Shown here piece by piece: positions 54,075-62,864 of a stretch of DNA of 64,000 nucleotides. The DNA is from Candidatus Hungatella pullicola (GTDB lineage: Bacteria > Bacillota > Clostridia > Lachnospirales > Lachnospiraceae): positions 23,359-87,358 of the forward strand of contig DXFU01000040.1 in NCBI GenBank assembly GCA_019114305.1, read 5' to 3'. The stretch's first letter is position 1, and each line of letters begins with the position of its first letter. Under the pieces are notes generated by a model that did no database searches, was not told where the DNA came from, and saw only the letters and a list, made by a program, of their open reading frames with translations. The position numbers and the translations under genes are program-made.

Positions 54075-55115
54075 GTGAATGTCATAGAATCTGTTTTTGG
54101 AAAACTGGCAGATTGGCTCTGGGGAGATTGGCTGCTTTTTGCCCTGGTAGGTCTTGGCCTTTATTATACTATTATGACTGGCTGTATACAGCTTCGCTGT
54201 CTTATGTTAATTCCCAGGGGAATTTTTTGGGGCGGAAGGAAAAAAGTCACGGATAAGGAAAAGTGCTCATCCTATCAGGCTTTGTGTACAGCCATTGCAA
54301 GCTGTGTAGGGAGCGGAAATATTGTAGGGGTATCTACTGCTGTTTTGGCGGGAGGTCCCGGCGCCCTCTTTTGGATGTGGGTGGCTGCCCTTTTTGGAAT
54401 GGCTACCAAGTTTGGAGAGATTGTTCTGGGCATTCGTTACCACGGACAGGACGAAAAAGGAAACATTGCCGGCGGCCCTATGTATTACATTGCCTATGGC
54501 TTGAACTGGAAATGGGCGGGTGCCCTGGTGGCGGTGCTTCTATTTATTCAGAACGGCGGAGCGACTTTGATTCAGTCTAACACAATCTCTCAGGTGGCCG
54601 GGGAAGCTTTCCGCGCTCCTGCTTTGGCTACAGGAATTGTGCTTGCGGTTATTATGAGCCTGATTATCAGCGGAGGATTTAAGCGCCTGGTGCAGGTGGC
54701 TCAGAATGTGGTGCCTTTTATGGCCGGCATTTATCTTTTGGGAGGTCTTGTGGTTCTCATTGCCAATGCTTTCAGCACTGTATTTCCAGGTATGGAATAT
54801 ATTATCTATATCAGCCTTCTGCTGTTTGCCGGGACATCAATTATGAGCCAGTGGTATTTTGGTCATATCAGTCTGACTTATTTGAAAAAACCGGGCTGGG
54901 CAGCTGTTTACAGAGTCGTGTTCCCTGTTTTGATTATTGTGGGAAGCCTGAGCACCATTGATATGGTATGGTCCATACAGGATGTTGCTCTGGGGCTGCT
55001 GATTATTCCCAATATTCTTGCTCTGATCGTCAAAGGACCAGAGGTAAGAAAGATGACAAAAGAATTTTTGGATCCCCGCAACGGATATGTGGGAGTTAAG
55101 GAGAGAAGGAAATGA
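54075..55115 (+). CDS. AGCS-family transporter with internal deletion
   Basis: This 346-residue member of the alanine/glycine:cation symporter family is about 110-120 residues shorter than normal. The N-terminal half is intact (VGSGNIVGVSTAVLAGGPGALFWMW). After NAFSTVFPG it jumps to MEYIIYISLLLFAGTS, skipping the region that holds the family signature GxxRxxYSNEAGxG, present in the AGCS gene at 44000. The frame is preserved. It is GTG-started (AGGAG, 54063-54067) and overlaps dsdA by 4 bases. It may be inactive or a shortened variant. Confidence 0.75.
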   Translation: MNVIESVFGKLADWLWGDWLLFALVGLGLYYTIMTGCIQLRCLMLIPRGIFWGGRKKVTDKEKCSSYQALCTAIASCVGSGNIVGVSTAVLAGGPGALFWMWVAALFGMATKFGEIVLGIRYHGQDEKGNIAGGPMYYIAYGLNWKWAGALVAVLLFIQNGGATLIQSNTISQVAGEAFRAPALATGIVLAVIMSLIISGGFKRLVQVAQNVVPFMAGIYLLGGLVVLIANAFSTVFPGMEYIIYISLLLFAGTSIMSQWYFGHISLTYLKKPGWAAVYRVVFPVLIIVGSLSTIDMVWSIQDVALGLLIIPNILALIVKGPEVRKMTKEFLDPRNGYVGVKERRK

Positions 55116-56443
55116 AGAGAGAGCTGCAAACATTTATTGATAATATTCCGGCTGTGGCAAAAGCGGCCAATCTGGAGGAAACGTTCTGGCTGAATGATAA
55201 GAAAATTCCTCAGGGGGAAAAGACGATTACTCAGGTTCATCCGGAGCAGATTGAAGATGCCAGCCGCCGTCTTGGGCGTTTTGCTTCCTATTTAAAAATC
55301 GTATTTCCTGAGCTGGAGGCAACCGGCGGTATCATTGAGTCAGAACTGCGGGAAATTCCGGAAATGAAGAAGTATCTGAATAAGGAGTGGAAGGCAGAGA
55401 TTCAAGGCAGGCTTTTTCTTAAAATGGACAGCCATCTTCCTGTATCAGGCTCAGTAAAAGCCAGAGGGGGGATTTATGAGGTTCTTAAGCATGCGGAGGA
55501 TCTGGCTCTGGAATCTGGAATGTTAAAAGAAACAGATGACTACAGCATTCTGGCGGGACAGGAGTTTCGGGATTTCTTTGGTAAATATACTGTTCAGGTG
55601 GGAAGCACTGGAAACCTTGGAATGAGTATTGGAATTATGAGCGCCAGACTGGGATTCCATGTCATTGTCCACATGTCTGCTGATGCAAAGCAGTGGAAAA
55701 AAGATCTGCTTAGAAGCCGCGGGGTGGAGGTCATTGAGTACGCAGATGATTACTGTGCGGCTGTGGAGCAGGGAAGAAAAAATTCTGATCAGGATCCAAT
55801 GAGTTATTTTGTAGACGATGAGAATTCTCAGAATCTGTTTATGGGTTACAGCGTGGCCGGTGAGAGGCTGAAAAAGCAGCTGGAGGAGAAACGAATTCCT
55901 GTTGATGAAGATCATCCGCTGTTTGTTTATATTCCATGCGGAATCGGAGGAGCTCCAGGAGGAGTTACCTATGGGCTGAAGGAAGCTTTTGGCGATTATG
56001 TCCATTGCTTCTTTACAGAGCCTACCCACGCATGCTGTATGCTGTTAGGCATGGCTACAGGACTTCATGACGGTGTGTCCGTAAAAGATTTTCAAATTGA
56101 CGGAAGGACAGAGGCAGACGGCCTGGCAGTGGGACGGCCATCCGCTTTTGTAGGCAGAGTGGTGGAGCCGGTACTTTCAGGAATTGCCACTATTGAGGAC
56201 AACAAGCTTTATGATCTTATGAGAGGGATGTTAAAGGAAGAGGATATTTTCATTGAACCAAGCGCCTGCGCTTCTTTTGGAGCGCTGATCCGTCCGGCGG
56301 ATCTCAATGAATATATCCGCAGGGAAGGTCTGGAGGATAAGATGGGACAGGCCGTTCATATTGCATGGGCAACGGGCGGCTGTATGGTTCCGGAAGAAAC
56401 AAGAAAAGAATATCTTACAAAAGGATTGAAGACAGAGGAATGA
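55112..56443 (+). CDS. dsdA: D-serine dehydratase
   Basis: DsdA converts D-serine to pyruvate and ammonia with PLP. The length is 443 residues. The PLP lysine is Lys116 in SGSVKARGGIYEVL, the glycine-rich loop is GSTGNLGMSIG, and downstream the family blocks PCGIGGAPGGVTYGLK and DGLAVGRPS are present. The start overlaps the AGCS gene (ATGA). It links this operon to D-serine or to a compound that releases it. Confidence 0.95.
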   Translation: MKRELQTFIDNIPAVAKAANLEETFWLNDKKIPQGEKTITQVHPEQIEDASRRLGRFASYLKIVFPELEATGGIIESELREIPEMKKYLNKEWKAEIQGRLFLKMDSHLPVSGSVKARGGIYEVLKHAEDLALESGMLKETDDYSILAGQEFRDFFGKYTVQVGSTGNLGMSIGIMSARLGFHVIVHMSADAKQWKKDLLRSRGVEVIEYADDYCAAVEQGRKNSDQDPMSYFVDDENSQNLFMGYSVAGERLKKQLEEKRIPVDEDHPLFVYIPCGIGGAPGGVTYGLKEAFGDYVHCFFTEPTHACCMLLGMATGLHDGVSVKDFQIDGRTEADGLAVGRPSAFVGRVVEPVLSGIATIEDNKLYDLMRGMLKEEDIFIEPSACASFGALIRPADLNEYIRREGLEDKMGQAVHIAWATGGCMVPEETRKEYLTKGLKTEE

Positions 56444-57249
56444 CAAAATATCAGCTGCTGGTTTTAGATATAGATGGAACAACGGCCAATTCAAAGAAGG
56501 AAATAGCCGAGGAGACCAGGGAGGCTTTGATTTGGCTTCAGGATAAAGGTGTAAAAGTAGTATTGGCTTCAGGGAGACCGCCGGAAGGGGTTTTCCCTGT
56601 GGCAGAATATCTGAAGCTTCCCCGTTATGGAAGCTATATCCTTGCGTTTAACGGGGCAAAAATTATTGAACTGGGAACCCGCAGCTGTATTTTTAACAAA
56701 TGCCTGCCCAGACATATTCCCCGAAATCTCAGAGATGATGCTGTCAAAGCAGGAATCGGTATGGCGGTTTATCAGGAAGGGGTTATTGTGGCGGGAACAG
56801 AGCCGGATTCTTATATGCAGCTGGAGTCCAAAATCAGCGGTATGCCCATTAAATATCCCGGTAATTTTACGGGAAAAACAGACTTCCAGGCAAATGAGTG
56901 CCTTCTGACCGGCCATCCAGATGAACTGGAGGCTTTGGAACCTTATTTTGCTCATAAATATTTTCATGAGGCCCAAGTTTTTCATTCAGAGCCCTGGTAC
57001 CTGGAGGTGACGCCAAAGCAGGTAGACAAAGCTTACGGCCTGAAGCATCTCCTTCGTTATCTGCAGATACCAAAGGAGGCTATGGTGTGCTGCGGGGACA
57101 GCTACAATGATATGGCTATGCTTCAGTATGCCGGGCTTGGAGCGGCCATGGCCAACGCTCCGGAAAAGGTAAAAAATATTGCCGACTACGTCACAGTCAA
57201 TGACAATGATCATCTTGGAGTAGTGGAAGTTATCCGACGCTTTTTCTGA
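56440..57249 (+). CDS. HAD-superfamily Cof-type phosphatase
   Basis: This 269-residue HAD hydrolase of the Cof/YbjI type has motif I LVLDIDGTTANS (nucleophile Asp), motif II LASGRP, and motif III/IV CCGDSYNDMAMLQYAGLGAAM near the C-terminus. The start ATG 56440 overlaps the dsdA stop by 4 bases (ATGA). As the last gene of the operon it may dephosphorylate an intermediate produced by the phosphodiesterase. The substrate is unknown. Confidence 0.9.
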   Translation: MTKYQLLVLDIDGTTANSKKEIAEETREALIWLQDKGVKVVLASGRPPEGVFPVAEYLKLPRYGSYILAFNGAKIIELGTRSCIFNKCLPRHIPRNLRDDAVKAGIGMAVYQEGVIVAGTEPDSYMQLESKISGMPIKYPGNFTGKTDFQANECLLTGHPDELEALEPYFAHKYFHEAQVFHSEPWYLEVTPKQVDKAYGLKHLLRYLQIPKEAMVCCGDSYNDMAMLQYAGLGAAMANAPEKVKNIADYVTVNDNDHLGVVEVIRRFF

Positions 57250-57301
57250 AAAAAGAGAGACGAGGCAATTCAGCAAGAATTGTTCTGTCTCTCTTTTTTC
57301 A
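57250..57301 (+). terminator. Terminator after the HAD phosphatase
   Basis: AAAAAAGAGAGAC and GTCTCTCTTTTTT form a 13-bp stem flanked by A and T runs. Confidence 0.8.
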
Positions 57302-57351
57302 TGTTTATAGTTTGATTTCTTGCAAACAGCTGTACCCTTTGTATGGCCGTT

Positions 57352-57383
57352 TTCAATGATTCTTCAACCTTTCGTGGTATAAT
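57352..57383 (+). promoter_or_regulatory. Response-regulator repeats and -10 box of the two-component operon
   Basis: TTCAA at 57352 and TTCAA at 57363 are 11 bases apart, ending about 11 bases before consensus TATAAT (57378-57383). There is no good -35, which fits activation by an OmpR-type regulator bound to the repeats. Confidence 0.5.
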
Positions 57384-57405
57384 GAGATTATACGGAGGTG
57401 TGAGA

Positions 57406-58083
57406 ATGAAGCTTTTATTGATTGAAGATGAAAAAAGGATGGCACAGGCTCTCTGTGAAATTCTCAGACTTGAGAAATATGATGTGGATCACTGTGCTGA
57501 TGGGCTGGAAGGGATGTATGCCGTGGAAAGCGGCGTTTACGATATGATTATTCTGGATGTGATGCTTCCTGGGAAAAATGGCTTTGAGATTGCCAGGGAG
57601 GCCAGGCAGAAGGGGATTAAGACTCCTATTCTTATGCTGACAGCTAAAAGCGAGCTGGACGATAAGGTTATGGGCCTGGATTGGGGGGCGGATGACTATC
57701 TGACTAAGCCTTTTATGACAAAGGAGCTTCTTGCCAGACTTCGGGCCCTTGCCCGCAGGAATGGAAATCCTATTGATGGAACTCTTTCTTTTGGTGATAT
57801 TGCCTTAAACAAAGATGCTATGACATTAATTTGTAAAGACAATAAGGTACGGCTCAGTGAAAAAGAATTTCGGATTCTGGAATATCTCATTGCCAATCAG
57901 GGACAAATTCTTACAAGGGAGCAGCTGGCAGTGAAAATATGGGGCTATGACAGTGACGCAGAGTACAACAACGTGGAAGTCTATATGTCGTTTGCCCGCA
58001 AGAAGCTGAATTTTGTAAATGCAAAGGTGGAAATCAAGGCTGTTCGCGGCATTGGATATGAATTGAGGTATGATCATGTTTAA
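57406..58083 (+). CDS. OmpR/PhoB-family response regulator
   Basis: This 225-residue protein has a receiver domain with phospho-acceptor Asp51 (YDMIILDVMLPGKNG) and switch Lys in YLTKPF, and a winged-helix output domain (LSEKEFRILEYLIANQGQILTREQL, about residues 155-220). The ATG at 57406 follows GGAGG. It overlaps the kinase gene by 8 bases. It probably activates its own operon and the VTC operon downstream through TTCAA repeats. Confidence 0.95.
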   Translation: MKLLLIEDEKRMAQALCEILRLEKYDVDHCADGLEGMYAVESGVYDMIILDVMLPGKNGFEIAREARQKGIKTPILMLTAKSELDDKVMGLDWGADDYLTKPFMTKELLARLRALARRNGNPIDGTLSFGDIALNKDAMTLICKDNKVRLSEKEFRILEYLIANQGQILTREQLAVKIWGYDSDAEYNNVEVYMSFARKKLNFVNAKVEIKAVRGIGYELRYDHV

Positions 58084-59326
58084 AAAATCAAAACGGAAAA
58101 TCATTGGAGCTCTTTTGGCTGTTTTAGTCATACTTCTGTTTGGAACCATGTGTGTCATTTATCTGGCAAGCTATGCTGAGATGACAAGGGAAAACCGGTC
58201 TCTTCTGGAACAGTATGTCTCAGATTATACCCTTGAGGAAAAAACAGGCAAGCCGGCGCCAGGAAGACCTGAAGGAGCACCCCACCGGCGGCCCTTTAAT
58301 CCGCCCAGGCTGGAACTATCTACTTTCTATTCCGTGGCAGTTTCTAAAAACGGTCAGATTCTGAAGGTGGATACGGCAGATGTATCCACCATTGAGGAAG
58401 AATCTCTTACGCAGCTGGCTGCTGATATTATAGAAAGGGGAAAGAAAAGCGGTGTAGAGCGGCATCTTATTTATCAGGCAGAGGATAAAGGAAGCTACAT
58501 TTTGGTGGCTTTTCTGGATAATACCGTTATGGTAGAAAACGTTGAAACTCTCATCAGCTACACCCTGATTTTTGGCGCAGCCGCCCTTGTACTGCTGTTT
58601 TTCCTGGCCCGTTACCTTGCAGACAGGATTGTGGCCCCCCTGGAAGAAAGCTATAAAAGGCAGAAGCAGTTTGTTTCCGATGCCGGCCATGAACTGAAAA
58701 CACCGGTTGCCGTGGTGAATACCAATTTGGAGGTTCTTTCCCGCCAGATCGGTGAAAACCAGTGGCTTTCCAACATTCAATACGAAAATCAGCGGATGTC
58801 CGCTCTTATTTCTCAGCTGTTAGATTTGGCAAGGACAGAAAATGCCGCCCCTCAGATGGAAACGGTTGATTTAAGCCATTTGGTCTGTGGGGAAACTCTG
58901 CCCTTTGAGACAGTTGCTTATGAAAATGGGCTGGTTCTTAATTCTGACATTGAAGAAAGCATCTGTATGGATGGAAACAGCGTTCAGCTGAAGCAACTGA
59001 CTTCTATTCTCCTTGACAATGGAATCCGTCATAGCACCAATGGAAAGGAAGTAGCTATTCGATTGCAGAAAGAGAAGAATTATGCCATTCTGTCTGTTTC
59101 CAATGACGGAGATGAAATCCCGCCGGAACAGAGAAACTATCTGTTTGAAAGGTTTTACCGGCTGGATGCCGCAAGAGCCGGAGAGGACAGCCATTATGGA
59201 CTGGGGCTTGCCATAGCAAAAGCCATTGTCCTTACTCATAAGGGAACCATTGATGTTCAGTGCCATGACGGAAAGGTGGAGTTTAAAGCAAAACTGCCTC
59301 TTCACAGCCGCAACAGTAAAAAATAA
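58076..59326 (+). CDS. Sensor histidine kinase
   Basis: This 416-residue kinase has two membrane helices (about residues 10-32 and 165-185) flanking an extracellular sensor domain of about 130 residues with a Pro/Arg-rich start (GKPAPGRPEGAPHRRPFNPPR). The cytoplasmic part has the H box FVSDAGHELKTPVAV (His205), an N box LTSILLDNGIRHS and a G box YGLGLAIAKAIV. The start at ATG 58076 is better spaced from GAGG than ATG 58070. The signal is unknown. Confidence 0.93.
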   Translation: MFKKSKRKIIGALLAVLVILLFGTMCVIYLASYAEMTRENRSLLEQYVSDYTLEEKTGKPAPGRPEGAPHRRPFNPPRLELSTFYSVAVSKNGQILKVDTADVSTIEEESLTQLAADIIERGKKSGVERHLIYQAEDKGSYILVAFLDNTVMVENVETLISYTLIFGAAALVLLFFLARYLADRIVAPLEESYKRQKQFVSDAGHELKTPVAVVNTNLEVLSRQIGENQWLSNIQYENQRMSALISQLLDLARTENAAPQMETVDLSHLVCGETLPFETVAYENGLVLNSDIEESICMDGNSVQLKQLTSILLDNGIRHSTNGKEVAIRLQKEKNYAILSVSNDGDEIPPEQRNYLFERFYRLDAARAGEDSHYGLGLAIAKAIVLTHKGTIDVQCHDGKVEFKAKLPLHSRNSKK

Positions 59327-59331
59327 AAAAC

Positions 59332-59364
59332 TTCAATTCTATTTCAATCTTCCTCCTGTACAAT
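59332..59364 (+). promoter_or_regulatory. Response-regulator repeats and -10 box of the VTC operon
   Basis: TTCAAT at 59332 and TTCAAT at 59343 are 11 bases apart and lie 16 bases (second repeat start) before TACAAT (59359-59364). The layout matches that of the two-component promoter at 57352-57383 to within one base. Confidence 0.55.
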
Positions 59365-59395
59365 GAGGCCACCAAATGTACAGGAGGAAATTTTT

Positions 59396-60118
59396 ATGGC
59401 TATACAAACCGTTTTTCAACGATATGAACTGAAATACATTCTTACGGCAAAGCAGAAGGAAAAAGTACTGCAGGCAATAGAACCCTACATGGCTTTGGAT
59501 CAATATGGCCGGACAACCATACGCAATGTCTATTTTGATACAGACAATTACCGTTTGATACGCCGCTCCATTGAAAAGCCTGCCTATAAAGAAAAACTTC
59601 GGCTCCGCAGCTACGGCCAGGCAGAAGCGGACAGTGCGGTGTTTGTGGAACTGAAAAAGAAGTATCAGAAGATAGTATATAAGCGGAGAGTGTCACTGTC
59701 TGAAAAAGAGGCTGTCAAATGGGTGCTTGGCCCTTCGACCTGTCCTTTGGAAGGACAGATAGGGAAAGAGATTGATTATTTTCTCCAATATTACAGGTTC
59801 CTTGTCCCAGCGGTCTTTCTCTCTTATCAACGGGAGGCTTTCTATTCCAAAGACCAGTCAGACTTTCGAGTTACGTTTGACCACAGGATTCTCTGCCGCC
59901 AGGAAGATATTTCACTGAGATCTCCAGTATACGGCACGTCTCTTCTCCTGGAAGGAAAGGTGCTGATGGAGATTAAATGTTCCGGTGGTCTCCCTATGTG
60001 GATGGTTTCTGTACTTTCTGACGAACATATTTATCAAACCTCTTTTTCAAAGTACGGAACTGCTTACCAGACAATGATTTTCCCAAAACTGATAAAGGAG
60101 GCCGCGCACTATGCTTGA
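59396..60118 (+). CDS. VTC-domain (polyphosphate polymerase-like) protein
   Basis: This 240-residue soluble protein has a VTC/CYTH-like tunnel fold: RYELKYILTAKQ at the start, IRNVYFDTDNYRLIRRSIEKP, a KEKLRLRSYG block of basic residues, FVELKKKYQKIVYKRRV and a C-terminal LMEIKCSGG. Family members bind polyphosphate or make it. AGGAGG precedes ATG 59396. It overlaps the DUF4956 gene by 8 bases, a pairing common in Clostridia. Confidence 0.85.
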   Translation: MAIQTVFQRYELKYILTAKQKEKVLQAIEPYMALDQYGRTTIRNVYFDTDNYRLIRRSIEKPAYKEKLRLRSYGQAEADSAVFVELKKKYQKIVYKRRVSLSEKEAVKWVLGPSTCPLEGQIGKEIDYFLQYYRFLVPAVFLSYQREAFYSKDQSDFRVTFDHRILCRQEDISLRSPVYGTSLLLEGKVLMEIKCSGGLPMWMVSVLSDEHIYQTSFSKYGTAYQTMIFPKLIKEAAHYA

Positions 60119-60806
60119 ACCATTATTTCGAGGACTGTTTGATTCCGATCTGGTTGTGGTAATTTCTGTTGCTGATTTCCTGCTGTGTATGGGGACATCT
60201 CTGATTCTTGGATTTCTTCTGTCGTTTGCCTATATGGTGCGTACCCGTTATACCAAAAGCTTTGTAATTACTCTGGCTTTGCTTCCGGCAGTGGTCTGTG
60301 TTGTCATTATGATGGTTAACGGAAACGTGGGAACCGGGGTGGCAGTTGCCGGTACCTTCAGCTTAGTTCGTTTTCGGTCGGTTCCAGGTACGGCAAAGGA
60401 AATCTGCGCCTTGTTTCTGGCCATGGGAGCCGGTTTGATTACAGGTATGGGCTATCTGGCCTTTGCCCTTCTTTTTACTGTTATTATGTGCGCCATGTTA
60501 TTGCTGTGCAGCCAGCTGGATTTTGGAGCGCAAAAGAACAGGGAGACATATAAAACATTCACCGTAACCATTCCAGAAGATTTGGATTATACCGGCGTAT
60601 TTGATGATATTTTTCAGGAATATACCCTATCCCACCACCTGGCTTGTGTTAAGACCACTAATATGGGAAGTCTGTTTCGGCTTACTTATTATGTGACTCT
60701 TCGGGATATTGGAAAAGAGAAGGAAATGATTGATAAAATTCGGTGCCGCAACGGCAATCTTGAAATATCCGTTTCTCAACAGGAAACGATTGCGGCAGAG
60801 CTTTGA
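60111..60806 (+). CDS. DUF4956 membrane protein
   Basis: This 231-residue protein has four hydrophobic helices in the N-terminal ~140 residues (SLILGFLLSFAYMVRTRYTKS, GTGVAVAGTFSLVRFRSVPGTA) and a cytoplasmic C-terminal domain (about residues 150-231). The pairing with the VTC-domain protein is characteristic. The function is not established; a membrane channel or transporter partner for VTC is a guess. Confidence 0.85.
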   Translation: MLEPLFRGLFDSDLVVVISVADFLLCMGTSLILGFLLSFAYMVRTRYTKSFVITLALLPAVVCVVIMMVNGNVGTGVAVAGTFSLVRFRSVPGTAKEICALFLAMGAGLITGMGYLAFALLFTVIMCAMLLLCSQLDFGAQKNRETYKTFTVTIPEDLDYTGVFDDIFQEYTLSHHLACVKTTNMGSLFRLTYYVTLRDIGKEKEMIDKIRCRNGNLEISVSQQETIAAEL

Positions 60807-60826
60807 CAAAAGGAGAGTGAACGTTT

Positions 60827-62716
60827 ATGAAAGGAAAAAAATTAATGTCAATGGCCCTGTGTCTGGGCCTTCTTACAGGCTGCGGAAATTCTGTTTCTAC
60901 AGCTGAAAACAGGGCTGCCCATTCTTCTTCCAGTTCCAGCGTTTCCTCCGGGCTGCAGGAAACGGATGAAAACACGGCGGACCAGATAAAATCTCAGGAA
61001 ACGGAAGGGGTACCTCAGACAGAGGCCGATATGTTTACAGATCGTGATTATGAAACCCATTATGATGAGACGAGCTGCGTATTGATTGAGCTGCGGGGGA
61101 ATACGGCAGCAGCAAGCTCTGACAGCGTAGAGATTTCCGGCGGCACAGTTACCATTACCCAGGAAGCAGTCTACGTGATTTCCGGTACTTTAGACGATGG
61201 AATGATTCTTGTAAATGCCCCTGACAGCGCAAAGGTTCACCTTGTGCTAAAGGGAGCTGTAATAAACAGTTCTTCTTCAGCTCCCATTTATGTTTCAGAG
61301 GCAGATAAGGTGTTTGTTACTTTGGCAGACGGGACGGAAAACAGTCTTTCCAACGGAGGAACATTTACTGTTATGGATGAAGAAAATATGGATGCCGTTA
61401 TTTACTCCAAGCAGGATCTGACTCTGAATGGCTCCGGCTCTCTTACAGTTACTTCTCCGGCAGGCCATGGAATTGCATCCAATGATGATCTTGTCATTAC
61501 CGGAGGATCTTATAAGATTACGGCTGCCGCCCATGGACTCAATGCCAATGACAGCATACGCATTGCCGGAGAAACTCAGCTGACCGTTGAGGCTGGAAAA
61601 GACGGAATTCACGCAGAGAATAACCATGATACTTCCCTTGGTTTTGTTTACATAGCAGATGGAGCCATGGAAATTAAAGCAGAAGGGGATGGAATCAGCG
61701 CAGGAGCCTATATGCAGATTGAAACGGGAGAGTTTCAGATTACAGCAGGAGGCGGATGCGAAAATGGTTCGAAGGAATCCCCCGATTCCTGGGGAGACTT
61801 TCGGGGTGCCCGTTCAGAGGGAAAATCCAGAAATTCCAAAACCAGCCCGGAACCAGCTGCGCAGACAGCTTTGGAAACCGAAGGGGATGACGGAAGCACA
61901 GACAGCAGTACCAGTATGAAAGGAATAAAATCTACAGGCAATATGGTAATTAACAATGGAAGCTTTTCCATTGATTCTGCCGATGACGGAGTTCATTCAA
62001 ATGGCTCCATTGCTGTCAATGGCGGCGTTTTTAAAATTGCCTCTGGAGACGATGGATTCCATGCTGATGAAACTCTTACGGTAGGGGAAGGAACCATTGA
62101 AATTACGGAGAGCTACGAAGGGCTGGAGGCTTTGGATTTGTCCATTCAGGGCGGAGATATTACCCTTGTATCCAGCGATGATGGACTGAATGCTGCAGGA
62201 GGCGTGGATTCCAGCGGAATTACAGGCGGCAGGGACGGCGGTTTCCGGGGCGGTGCGGGAGGAGAAAGAGGAGGCACGTCTGCATCCTCTGACGGAAGCA
62301 TTGAAATTTCCGGAGGAACTCTGCGTATTACTGCCTCAGGTGACGGAATTGACGCCAACGGTTCCGTGCTTATTTCCGGCGGTTATACCATTGTCAGCGG
62401 TCCTGCCCAGGGAGATACTGCAACTCTGGATTACGATACCACTGCTGAGATTACAGGGGGAATATTTGTGGGAACAGGAGCTTCTGGAATGGCCCAGACT
62501 TTCAGCGATTCAGAGCAGGGCGTGATTATGGTAAACACAGGAAGTCAGACTGGAGGAACAGCAGTAACCATTGCCGATCAGGAAGGAAATGAAATTTTTG
62601 CCTGGACCCCACAACTGGATTTCACCACGGTGATTTTCAGCAGTCCTGATGTGACATCCGGCCAGGCTTATACCCTTACGGCGGGAACTGTTTCCGTCTA
62701 CACAGAAGCAAAATAA
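60827..62716 (+). CDS. Carbohydrate-binding beta-helix lipoprotein (DUF4353/Cthe_2159-like)
   Basis: This 629-residue protein has a lipoprotein signal with lipobox LTGC (Cys19), then a Ser-rich linker. The rest is a repeat of beta-helix turns with recurrent GDG/DDG-x-x-A motifs: HGLNANDSIRIAG, GDGISAGAYMQIE, DDGVHSNGSIAVN, DDGFHADETLTVG, DDGLNAAGGVD and GDGIDANGSVLIS. These fit Ca2+-binding turns of Cthe_2159-type acidic-polysaccharide-binding proteins. It is exported and anchored, completing the two-component-controlled VTC operon. Confidence 0.85.
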   Translation: MKGKKLMSMALCLGLLTGCGNSVSTAENRAAHSSSSSSVSSGLQETDENTADQIKSQETEGVPQTEADMFTDRDYETHYDETSCVLIELRGNTAAASSDSVEISGGTVTITQEAVYVISGTLDDGMILVNAPDSAKVHLVLKGAVINSSSSAPIYVSEADKVFVTLADGTENSLSNGGTFTVMDEENMDAVIYSKQDLTLNGSGSLTVTSPAGHGIASNDDLVITGGSYKITAAAHGLNANDSIRIAGETQLTVEAGKDGIHAENNHDTSLGFVYIADGAMEIKAEGDGISAGAYMQIETGEFQITAGGGCENGSKESPDSWGDFRGARSEGKSRNSKTSPEPAAQTALETEGDDGSTDSSTSMKGIKSTGNMVINNGSFSIDSADDGVHSNGSIAVNGGVFKIASGDDGFHADETLTVGEGTIEITESYEGLEALDLSIQGGDITLVSSDDGLNAAGGVDSSGITGGRDGGFRGGAGGERGGTSASSDGSIEISGGTLRITASGDGIDANGSVLISGGYTIVSGPAQGDTATLDYDTTAEITGGIFVGTGASGMAQTFSDSEQGVIMVNTGSQTGGTAVTIADQEGNEIFAWTPQLDFTTVIFSSPDVTSGQAYTLTAGTVSVYTEAK

Positions 62717-62864
62717 CAGCGGTATCTTCCTGGACGGCGGCGCAATAACCCGGCTATATGACTGGAACAAGAAAAAGAAAACACTCCTGTACGAAAGTGA
62801 TGGAAATAAAATCCAGTTAAGAGTATAATAGAGGACATAGGATTTACAGAAAGGACTGAATGAT

